Source of the DNA: Lewinellaceae bacterium | GTDB taxonomy: Bacteria > Bacteroidota > Bacteroidia > Chitinophagales > Saprospiraceae | NCBI GenBank assembly: GCA_020636275.1 | Contig: JACJYD010000002.1 | Location: 248,001 to 312,000 of the forward strand | Length of the DNA stretch: 64,000 nucleotides | Reading direction: 5' to 3' | Shown here: positions 7,526 through 14,182 of the stretch, one piece after another | Numbering within the stretch: the first letter of the stretch is position 1 | Layout: every line of letters begins with the position of its first letter | Notes under the pieces: model-generated | Seen by the model: the letters and a program-made list of their open reading frames with translations, nothing else | The model's database searches: none | Told to the model about the DNA's origin: nothing | Position numbers and translations under genes: made by a program

Positions 7526-8578
7526 TTATTCCTCCTCGAGGCGCCGTTCCCTCAGTCGTTCTATCCTGAAATTCAACTGGGCGATCCAGAGTCCCATCAA
7601 AAACCAGCCGAACACGGCGGGATAGAAGACCAGTCGCATCGTGTTGTCCAGGTCCTCGCCACCCAAAGCGGGGTTCCCTCCGTTTCCGGGGTGCAAACTG
7701 TCGGTCAGCCGGGGTATGACGAAGAGCAAGGGGATCATGGCGAAAAAAGCGAACAAGGCGTATACCGCCGATACCCGGGCCCGGTGATCGGGGTCTTCAT
7801 AGGCCTGGCGCAATACAAAATAGGCCAGGTAGATCAACAGGCATATGGCGGTCATATTTTGCTTGATGTCGCCGCTCCAATATGCGCCCCAGGTATTCTT
7901 GGCCCAAACGGCTCCGGTCAGCAGGCCGAGGATGCCGAACAGGACGCCGGTCCGGATCATCGAAGCGGCCCGCTGGTCGTCCTGCATGTTTTTTTTCCAC
8001 AAAAAACGGCCGCTGTAGATCACCGCGCCCAGGAACAACAGGATCATGGCAAACCACATGGGCACGTGGAAGTAGATGTTTCGGATGGTCTCCGCCAGGA
8101 TGTTCCGGAATGGAAAGGTGATTCCCGCTTTTTCATGCAGGTCGGTGATGCGTTCGGGGGGCCATTGCAGGGAAGCCAAAGCCAGATTAACCGAATCCTG
8201 GGACACAAACACGGCGTTGGGCAACAAATGGACCCCGTCGACCGGGCTGTCGATGATGAGGGTGAAGTTCTGGGTCTTGTCGGTCGTCGGCAAGAACGGG
8301 GGGATCCCGAAGATCAGCTTCAAATCCCGGTCGTTCTGGATCAGGATCGGGCTGGCCGCCAATACATGGTCTTCATCCATCTTCAACCAGGCCCGGATGT
8401 CGCTGTTCATGTAGTGGGTGTTGTAGCCCTTGACCTTAAAAGAGATATTGCGGCCGGATTGAACCGTGCGCGGGTCCATTTCCACGATGCCCGGCTTTAG
8501 GGGGACCAGCAAACCGGCAATAAACGTATAGAGCAAAATGAGCACCGCGAGGGCCTTCCAGAAGTGTTTTTTTATCAT
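7526..8578 (-). CDS. ccmC: Cytochrome c biogenesis protein CcmC/CcsA family
   Basis: A 350-residue membrane protein of the heme-handling CcmC/CcsA family. The first helix (ALAVLILLYTFIAGLLVPL) is followed by a ~110-residue periplasmic insert not found in proteobacterial CcmC, then about five to six membrane helices. The tryptophan-rich heme loop appears as WGAYWSGDIKQN, with histidines in YFHVPMW and DSLHP as candidate heme ligands. It lies between ccmB and ccmD on the minus strand. The N-terminal insert is typical of Bacteroidota versions. Confidence 0.85.
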   Translation of the reverse strand: MIKKHFWKALAVLILLYTFIAGLLVPLKPGIVEMDPRTVQSGRNISFKVKGYNTHYMNSDIRAWLKMDEDHVLAASPILIQNDRDLKLIFGIPPFLPTTDKTQNFTLIIDSPVDGVHLLPNAVFVSQDSVNLALASLQWPPERITDLHEKAGITFPFRNILAETIRNIYFHVPMWFAMILLFLGAVIYSGRFLWKKNMQDDQRAASMIRTGVLFGILGLLTGAVWAKNTWGAYWSGDIKQNMTAICLLIYLAYFVLRQAYEDPDHRARVSAVYALFAFFAMIPLLFVIPRLTDSLHPGNGGNPALGGEDLDNTMRLVFYPAVFGWFLMGLWIAQLNFRIERLRERRLEEE

Positions 8579-8635
8579 GGTGGTTTATGTTTGAGTCGGG
8601 AGCTGCCGCGTCCTTACCTGAGCAACGCTCCCCTG

Positions 8636-9301
8636 TCATTCACGCCAAAGAAAGGAGAAGAGGATCAATGCAGCGCCCAGCAAAAGCATGTCGATCCCCG
8701 CTAATATATACAAATCGCCTTTTATGGGCACTTCCACCCCCGCCCTGGGTATGAACCCGGTCTTGGCCAGACGGATGACCGTAGCCAAAATGGGGATCAG
8801 GAGGGGAAGGCTCAAAATGGCCATCAGGGTAGAGGCGTTGCTGGCTTTGGAAGCGATCGCCGATACAAAGGTCAGGGCGATCGAAAAGCCGAGGCTGCCC
8901 AGGGCGATCGCCCAGATAAAGGGCGTCAACTGACGGATCGGATAACCGGCTACCAGGCTGTAGGCGCCGAGGGTCAACAGGCTCAGGAATACCAGCAACA
9001 GGAAATTGTACAGGATCTTGGCCAACAACACGGCAATGGGATTGGCCAGGGTGTAGTAATACAACTGCCGGCTCGAGTGCTCCTGGGTGAAACTGCGCGT
9101 AACGGCATTCACCGAGGCGAACAGAATGATGATCCAAAACAGGGTGTTCCAATGGTCGGGGTCTATTTTTACGAAAGAAATATACACGACATAGACCGTG
9201 GACAGCACGTAGAGCAGGATACCGCCCAGCGCATATTTCTGGCGCAGTTCCAGCGTCCATTCCTTGTGGAGCAAAAAGGCGATTTCCCGGATCAGTTGCA
9301 T
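8636..9301 (-). CDS. ccmB: Heme exporter membrane subunit CcmB
   Basis: A 221-residue, six-helix ABC-type permease of the CcmB family; the N-terminus EIAFLLHKEWTLELRQKYAL and SVNAVTRSFTQEHSSRQLYYY are recognisable. With a CcmA ATPase it would form the complex that releases heme-charged CcmE. No ccmA gene lies in the window. It follows the nucleoside phosphorylase gene by 12 bases and precedes ccmC by 57, so all are likely one transcript. Confidence 0.88.
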   Translation of the reverse strand: MQLIREIAFLLHKEWTLELRQKYALGGILLYVLSTVYVVYISFVKIDPDHWNTLFWIIILFASVNAVTRSFTQEHSSRQLYYYTLANPIAVLLAKILYNFLLLVFLSLLTLGAYSLVAGYPIRQLTPFIWAIALGSLGFSIALTFVSAIASKASNASTLMAILSLPLLIPILATVIRLAKTGFIPRAGVEVPIKGDLYILAGIDMLLLGAALILFSFLWRE

Positions 9302-9313
9302 CCCGAATAAAAA

Positions 9314-10180
9314 TTAGACTAGTCGTTCCAGAACCGTTTCTATCATTTTTGTCACCGCCAATTTTGGATTGGGACTGAACTCCTGCGTGATCCGGTTGGC
9401 CAAAATGGCGTTGAAGGAAAGGGCTTGGTGCCCCAGGAGGCGCGACAATCCATATATGGCGGAGGTTTCCATTTCGATATTGGTCAGTGGGATCCCCTTG
9501 TAGGAGAAGGACGGAAGCAGCTTGAGCAATCGTTCCGCATTGGGATTGGGCAGGCGAAGAATGCGCCCCTGAGGTCCGTAAAAGCCCGGGCTCGTCAGGG
9601 TGATGCCCAGGGGCTCGTCCCTTCTCAGCGCTTCGATCAGGGCCGTCGAGCCCTTCACGGCATAGGGATGGATCTTTCCCATCTCCACGAGCTGCCCGGC
9701 CATTTCCTTCAGCTCTTCCTCTTCAGGGCTCGGGGTCCAATCGTAGAATTCCATCACGTTGTCGAGCCCGATGCCGTAGGCCGACACTACCAGGCTGTCG
9801 ACGGGAATTTCAGGGTGAAGGGAGCCGGAAGTGCCCATCCGGATAAATTTGAGCGAGACCGGATTGGGCTTCGGGACGCGGTTTACCAGGTCTATGTTGA
9901 CCAGGGCGTCCAGTTCGTTCAGGGCTATGTCGATGTTGTCGGGACCGATGCCGGTCGATAACACGGTAAACCGTTTCCCGCCGATCTCGCCGGTATGGGT
10001 GATGAATTCCCGTTTCCGGACGCTGACGTCCAGCCGGTCGAAATAATTGGAAATCATCGATACCCGCTTGGGATCGCCGACGGTGATGATCGTATCGGCA
10101 ACCTGTTCGGGGTGCAAACTGAGATGATAAATCGTTTTGTCCGGGTTGAGGATGAGTTCGGATGCGGGGATGGGGATCAT
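9314..10180 (-). CDS. Nucleoside phosphorylase (uridine phosphorylase-like)
   Basis: A 288-residue PNP/UDP-type phosphorylase that splits nucleosides to free base and ribose-1-phosphate. The start at 10180 (MIPIPASEL) is preferred; the longer frame overlaps the upstream lipoprotein gene out of frame and is low-complexity. Motifs include TVGDPKRV (phosphate site), FTVLSTGIGPDN, FIRMGTSGSL and the ribose-binding NIEMETSAIYGLS. The base specificity is not clear. It lies 28 bases downstream of a lipoprotein gene and just before ccmB. Confidence 0.85.
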   Translation of the reverse strand: MIPIPASELILNPDKTIYHLSLHPEQVADTIITVGDPKRVSMISNYFDRLDVSVRKREFITHTGEIGGKRFTVLSTGIGPDNIDIALNELDALVNIDLVNRVPKPNPVSLKFIRMGTSGSLHPEIPVDSLVVSAYGIGLDNVMEFYDWTPSPEEEELKEMAGQLVEMGKIHPYAVKGSTALIEALRRDEPLGITLTSPGFYGPQGRILRLPNPNAERLLKLLPSFSYKGIPLTNIEMETSAIYGLSRLLGHQALSFNAILANRITQEFSPNPKLAVTKMIETVLERLV

Positions 10181-10208
10181 AATTGCGTTCGCTTCATTTC
10201 CATAAAAA

Positions 10209-10721
10209 CTACTGACAGAGCAGGTATATCGGCTCTGTTTGGATGTGGTTGCTCTCATGTCCTGCGCGGTCCTTGATGTAGATCTCGTACCGGACCGTGT
10301 CGACCGGATAGTCGGGCGATACATCGCAAGGCGCTGGTTGCCCCGGTACCCAGTCCGGAAAGATACAACAAGTGGTATACATGCGGAAGGTAATTTCTCC
10401 GGAAATCCCGTTGGTGGTGCCCAATTCGGGAATAAAGGGGATGGTGAATTTTTCCGTCACCACGTCCAGCCGCAGGTCGCGGATGAACAGGTCGGTCTCC
10501 ACCTGGTTGCTGCCCTCCTGGAAGAACCCGATGTCGCCGTCTCCATCGGTGAAGGAAATGGTCACCCAGGTTTCATCCTCGGTGCCATCACCCTGGATCA
10601 GGGTATTTTTCGTCAATCGCTGGAATTCGATGACCGGTTCGATGGGATAATCCGGCGGCTGGGTGCAGGAAGCAAGCCCCAGCAGGATAAACCCGGCATT
10701 CAAAAAAACAAGACGCTTCAT
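10209..10721 (-). CDS. Predicted lipoprotein of unknown function
   Basis: A 170-residue protein with a clear lipoprotein signal: basic start MKR, hydrophobic core, lipobox LASC with Cys19. The mature part is beta-rich with FTDGDGDIGFF, an acidic loop common in Bacteroidota surface lipoproteins, and a cysteine pair in TTCCIFP. I do not recognise a family. It is the first gene of the minus-strand run leading into the phosphorylase and ccm genes, divergent from the LuxE-like gene. Confidence 0.7.
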   Translation of the reverse strand: MKRLVFLNAGFILLGLASCTQPPDYPIEPVIEFQRLTKNTLIQGDGTEDETWVTISFTDGDGDIGFFQEGSNQVETDLFIRDLRLDVVTEKFTIPFIPELGTTNGISGEITFRMYTTCCIFPDWVPGQPAPCDVSPDYPVDTVRYEIYIKDRAGHESNHIQTEPIYLLCQ

Positions 10722-10805
10722 AGTCGGTTATTTCTTTGGTAACGGCAAAATACGCATTTTATTTATTCGGGTGGCCGTGCATTCAACGCCACTCTCTTTA
10801 ATCGA

Positions 10806-10813
10806 TATCTTTG
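10806..10813 (+). promoter_or_regulatory. -7 promoter element abutting the LuxE-like gene
   Basis: TATCTTTG matches TAnnTTTG exactly and ends 5 bases before the first ATG at 10819. If used, the transcript would start at or next to the start codon. Confidence 0.5.
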
Positions 10814-10818
10814 CTTCC

Positions 10819-11820
10819 ATGATGGATCAGCAGGCAATACGGGAAGACCTGGCGCAGAAACTCGACCGGCTAAAAGCCTCCGGTTTCGAGGCGCTGGCGC
10901 TGGAAGTATTTCACTACCAGGCCCGGCACAATTCCGTATATGCCGAATATATCGCCTTGCTCGGTCTGGAGCCGGACCGTATCCAACGCCTGGATCAGGT
11001 CCCTTTCCTGCCCATCCAGTTGTTTAAGACACACCGCATCCAAACCGGGGAATGGACTCCGGGACGCCAGTTTACCAGCAGCGGTACGACCGGGGAAACG
11101 ACCAGCCGGCATTTGCTGCGCGATGATCACTGGTATCAGGTCAATTGCGAACGCTGTTTCTCGTCCTTCTACGGTCCCGTCGATTCCTTCTGTTTCCTGG
11201 CTCTGCTTCCGGCCTATCTCGAGCGGGAAGGGTCTTCGCTGGTCTACATGGCTGACCACTTCATCAAGCGGTCGGCTTTTCTGCAAAGCGGGTTTTTTCT
11301 GTATGATTGGAACAATCTGACGCGGGTTTTGGCCGAGTGTCAGTCCCGAAAAATTCCCACCGTGCTATTAGGCGTCAGTTTCGCACTGCTCGACCTGGCT
11401 GAAAAATTCCCCATCTCCATTCCGGATATCCTCATCATGGAAACCGGCGGTATGAAAGGCCGTCGGCGGGAACTCACTCGCGAAGAATTGCACGCCCGTC
11501 TTCAGGAAGCCTTCGGCGTGCCGGCGATTCATTCCGAATACGGGATGACCGAGCTTTTCTCCCAGGCTTATTCCCAGGGGGAGGGGCGATACCGCCCCGG
11601 GCCGCTCCTGCGCGTTTTTGCCCGCGAGATCACTGATCCCCTGTCGCCCCAACAGTCCGGCCGCCTCGGAGTGCTCAACCTCATCGATCTGGCCAATCTC
11701 GACACCTGTTCTTTCATCGCCACCGACGACCTGGGCAAGGTCTATCCCGACGGCTCCTTCGAGGTGCTCGGCCGCCTGGACAACAGCGATATCCGGGGGT
11801 GCAATTTGCTGGTGGCTTAA
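10819..11820 (+). CDS. LuxE-family acyl-protein synthetase-like protein
   Basis: A 333-residue member of the LuxE / acyl-protein synthetase branch of the adenylate-forming superfamily. I start at 10819 (ATGATG); the upstream frame to 10663 would run over the divergent lipoprotein gene. The ATP-binding loop FTSSGTTGETTSRHLL lies near residue 85 and the adenylate motif HSEYGMTELFSQAY near 235; FIATDDLGKV and EVLGRLDNSDIRG complete the family pattern. LuxE activates fatty acids in bioluminescence, but no luxC/luxD partner is nearby, so the substrate here is unknown. Its stop codon overlaps that of the convergent moeB gene within TTAA. Confidence 0.75.
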   Translation: MMDQQAIREDLAQKLDRLKASGFEALALEVFHYQARHNSVYAEYIALLGLEPDRIQRLDQVPFLPIQLFKTHRIQTGEWTPGRQFTSSGTTGETTSRHLLRDDHWYQVNCERCFSSFYGPVDSFCFLALLPAYLEREGSSLVYMADHFIKRSAFLQSGFFLYDWNNLTRVLAECQSRKIPTVLLGVSFALLDLAEKFPISIPDILIMETGGMKGRRRELTREELHARLQEAFGVPAIHSEYGMTELFSQAYSQGEGRYRPGPLLRVFAREITDPLSPQQSGRLGVLNLIDLANLDTCSFIATDDLGKVYPDGSFEVLGRLDNSDIRGCNLLVA

Positions 11821-12950
11821 TATTTCGGCACATTTGGATCTACCTCATCCGACCAGGCCAGAATACCGCCTTGGAGGTTGTATAAATTGGTATATCCGAA
11901 ATAAGCCTGAAGGTATTGCACGATCTCTCCGCTGCGGCGGCCGCTGCGGCAGTAGACGACGACCTGCCGGTCGCGATCGAACCGGTCGATGTGTTGAGGG
12001 ACGCTACCCATCGGGATCAGCTCGCCGCCGATGTTGCAGAGCTCGTGCTCAAAGGGTTCGCGCACGTCGATGAGTTGGAAGTCGGAACCCTGGTCCATCA
12101 GGGCCTTCAGTTCCAAAGGAGTGAGTGTGGGGACATTGCTCATTTTCATTTCATTTGGGGTTTGGCAAAATGCTTCGTAGTCAATTAATTGGGTGACGTC
12201 GTGCGGGCGTGCAGCAGGCAATTTGATGGTCCGGAACTGCAAGGTGGCTGCATCCAGGATCAGCAATTTGCCGTCCAGGGTTTCGCCTGCGCCGGTGATC
12301 AGTTTGACGACCTCATTGGCCTGCAGGGAACCTAGAATGCCGGTCAGGGCGCCCAGAACCCCGGCTTCCGCGCAGTTGGGGGCCTGTTCTGCCGGAGGAG
12401 GCTCGGGAAAGAGGTCCCGGTAATTAGGCCCCCTGCTGCCGTCCTCCCGAAGGCGGTTAAAGACCGACACATGACCTTCGAACCGGAATACGGAGGCATG
12501 CACGCACGTTTTATGAAACAACAAACAGGCGTCATTGATCAAATACCGGGTGGGAAAATTATCGGTGCCGTCGACTACAATATCGTAAGCCTCCACTATT
12601 TCAGGTGCATTCGTAGAGGTAAGCCGCATTGGAAAAGATTGGATCCGGATGAGGGGATTGAGCGCCCGGAGCCGTTTTTCGATAGCCAGGGCTTTGTTGA
12701 GCCCGACGTCATTGACGCTGAAAGCGATCTGCCGCTGCAGGTTGCTGATCTCCACCTGATCGGAATCGACGATCCCGATCGTGCCGACTCCGGCCGCAGC
12801 GAGATAGAGGAGGGAGGGACATCCCAATCCGCCCGCGCCGACCACGAGCACCCGGGCATTCTTGAGCATTTCCTGACCGGCCGGCCCGATGCCCGGCAAG
12901 ATCAGGTGCCGGGAATAGCGCAGCAGCTCTTCTTTGGTGAATGGGGTCAT
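11817..12950 (-). CDS. moeB: MoeB/ThiF-type sulfur-carrier adenylyltransferase fused to rhodanese
   Basis: A 377-residue E1-like enzyme that adenylates the C-terminal glycine of a MoaD/ThiS-type sulfur carrier. The N-terminal half has VVGAGGLGCPSLLYLAAAG, the DSDQVEISNLQRQ nucleotide/Arg-finger region and NCAEAGVLGALTGILGSLQA. Residues ~275-377 form a rhodanese domain with the active-site loop VVYCRSGRRSGE, which would supply the sulfur. The two CxxC zinc motifs of classical E. coli MoeB are absent. Carrier partners (moaD, thiS) are not in the window. It follows cmk by 8 bases and is convergent with the LuxE-like gene. Confidence 0.88.
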   Translation of the reverse strand: MTPFTKEELLRYSRHLILPGIGPAGQEMLKNARVLVVGAGGLGCPSLLYLAAAGVGTIGIVDSDQVEISNLQRQIAFSVNDVGLNKALAIEKRLRALNPLIRIQSFPMRLTSTNAPEIVEAYDIVVDGTDNFPTRYLINDACLLFHKTCVHASVFRFEGHVSVFNRLREDGSRGPNYRDLFPEPPPAEQAPNCAEAGVLGALTGILGSLQANEVVKLITGAGETLDGKLLILDAATLQFRTIKLPAARPHDVTQLIDYEAFCQTPNEMKMSNVPTLTPLELKALMDQGSDFQLIDVREPFEHELCNIGGELIPMGSVPQHIDRFDRDRQVVVYCRSGRRSGEIVQYLQAYFGYTNLYNLQGGILAWSDEVDPNVPKY

Positions 12951-12958
12951 AAGTTCAT

Positions 12959-13633
12959 TTACTTTTCCAGGACTTCGCGGACCCAGGCCAGGGCCAGGGC
13001 CAACTGCTCCGCCCGGTTCAAATGGGTATTATCCAACACCCGGGCATCCTCAGCCTGCCGCAACGGGCTGTCTTCCCGGCTGGAATCGATGCGGTCGCGG
13101 TCGAGCAGATTTTTGCGGACCTCCGCCATCGAGACGGACAGCCCCTTGGCTTGGAGTTCTTCAAATCGCCGCCGCACCCGCTCGTCTTCCGAAGCCGTCA
13201 GGAATATCTTCAAATCGGCATCGGGAAACACCACCGTGCCGATATCGCGGCCATCCAACACCACTTTCCGTTTGCGGCCCATGGCTTGTTGTTGCGCCAC
13301 CATGGCGCGGCGCACCGCAGAAATGGCGGAAACCTGGCTGACCTGCTCGGATACCTGCATCTGCCGGATGGCTTGCTCCACCACTTTGCCGTTCAGCAGG
13401 GTTTGGTTGCCCGATCCGTTGGCGCGGAACTCGATTTGGATATCCTCCAGGGCTTTTTTCACAGCGACCGGGTCGGTCCAGTCTACTCCGTTTTCCAGGA
13501 AGTACAGGGTCACAGCCCGGTACATCGCCCCGGTGTCGATGTAGGCGTAACCCAGTTCGCGGGCCAGGTCGCGGGCCAGCGTGCTCTTTCCGCAAGCCGA
13601 ATGGCCGTCGATGGCTATGATGATTGATTTCAT
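12959..13633 (-). CDS. cmk: Cytidylate kinase
   Basis: A 224-residue (d)CMP kinase. The ATG at 13633 starts MKSIIIAIDGHSACGKST, so the P-loop GHSACGKST lies at residues 10-18 as usual; the frame to 13684 runs back through the upstream terminator. YIDTGAMYRAVTLY, VVLDGRDIGTVVFPDADLK and the lid arginines (RVRRRFEELQ) are family signatures. It makes CDP/dCDP for nucleic-acid precursor supply. It is followed 8 bases later by moeB on the same strand. Confidence 0.95.
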   Translation of the reverse strand: MKSIIIAIDGHSACGKSTLARDLARELGYAYIDTGAMYRAVTLYFLENGVDWTDPVAVKKALEDIQIEFRANGSGNQTLLNGKVVEQAIRQMQVSEQVSQVSAISAVRRAMVAQQQAMGRKRKVVLDGRDIGTVVFPDADLKIFLTASEDERVRRRFEELQAKGLSVSMAEVRKNLLDRDRIDSSREDSPLRQAEDARVLDNTHLNRAEQLALALAWVREVLEK

Positions 13634-13646
13634 TTCAATTGGATAG

Positions 13647-13679
13647 AAAAAAGGGAGTGCGGTCGGCACTCCCTTTTTT
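13647..13679 (-). terminator. Intrinsic terminator downstream of the DUF2795 gene
   Basis: A 14-bp perfect stem (13647-13660 with 13666-13679, core GGGAGTGC) has a 5-base loop and six T residues on the distal arm. It lies between the DUF2795 stop (13705) and the cmk start (13633), both on the minus strand. Confidence 0.85.
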
Positions 13680-13704
13680 AACATGGAAGTCGATCTCCCA
13701 TGGA

Positions 13705-13926
13705 TCAGTATTCGTCCTCGTTAAAGAGGAAATCGTCCTTCTTCGGGTAGTCGGGCCAGATGTCTTCAATACTCTCGTAGATCTCCCCCTCATCCTCCAG
13801 TGATTGCAGGTTCTCTATGACTTCGAGCGGAGCACCTGAACGGATAGCGTAATCGATCAATTCATCCTTTGTAGCGGGCCAGGGAGCATCTTCGAGATGG
13901 TAGGCCAGTTCTAACGTCCAGTACAT
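13705..13926 (-). CDS. DUF2795 small protein
   Basis: A 73-residue acidic protein matching DUF2795: the core ELAYHLEDAPWPATKDELIDYA followed by EVIENLQSLEDEGEIYESIEDIW. The family is small and soluble, is found across many phyla and is of unknown function; near-identical short versions are common in Bacteroidota. It forms its own unit, with a candidate promoter about 150 bases upstream and a terminator downstream. Confidence 0.82.
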   Translation of the reverse strand: MYWTLELAYHLEDAPWPATKDELIDYAIRSGAPLEVIENLQSLEDEGEIYESIEDIWPDYPKKDDFLFNEDEY

Positions 13927-14076
13927 AGCACCAGTTTAAAAAAATTAATGAACGAAAATGGGCGTGTTGATGGGAGGAAAATTCTAAAAAGGGTTTTATT
14001 TACCAATTAAAACCATAAAAAATTTTTTCCACGCATAAAAAAATTGGAAAAAATTTCATATTCCCTCATTTTGGGG

Positions 14077-14107
14077 CAAAAGTATAAAACTACGCATACA
14101 AGTGCAA
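14077..14107 (-). promoter_or_regulatory. Promoter for the DUF2795 gene
   Basis: On the minus strand TTG (14105-14107), 20 bases, then TACTTTTG (14077-14084): a full match to the Bacteroidota -33/-7 layout. It predicts an unusually long, AT-rich 5' leader of roughly 145 bases before the ATG at 13926. That leader contains an 11-bp inverted repeat (AAATTTTTTCC / GGAAAAAATTT) at about 14017-14056. Confidence 0.55.
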
Positions 14108-14122
14108 GTGCTTTGTCAAACA

Positions 14123-14161
14123 AAATGCAAGGTCGATGTTAAAGGTTACGACCTTGCATTT
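14123..14161 (-). terminator. Intrinsic terminator downstream of the FG-GAP/UnbV gene
   Basis: A 13-bp perfect stem (14123-14135 with 14149-14161) has a 13-base loop, and on the minus strand is followed by TTTTGTTTG. It lies 22 bases past the stop of the large lipoprotein gene and just upstream of the DUF2795 promoter. Confidence 0.7.
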
Positions 14162-14182
14162 ATAATGACGTGATTTTTGGGT

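Noticed and set aside
10663..10818. N-terminal extension of the LuxE-like frame
   Set aside because: It runs over the start and promoter of the divergent lipoprotein gene, and a -7 box sits just before 10819.
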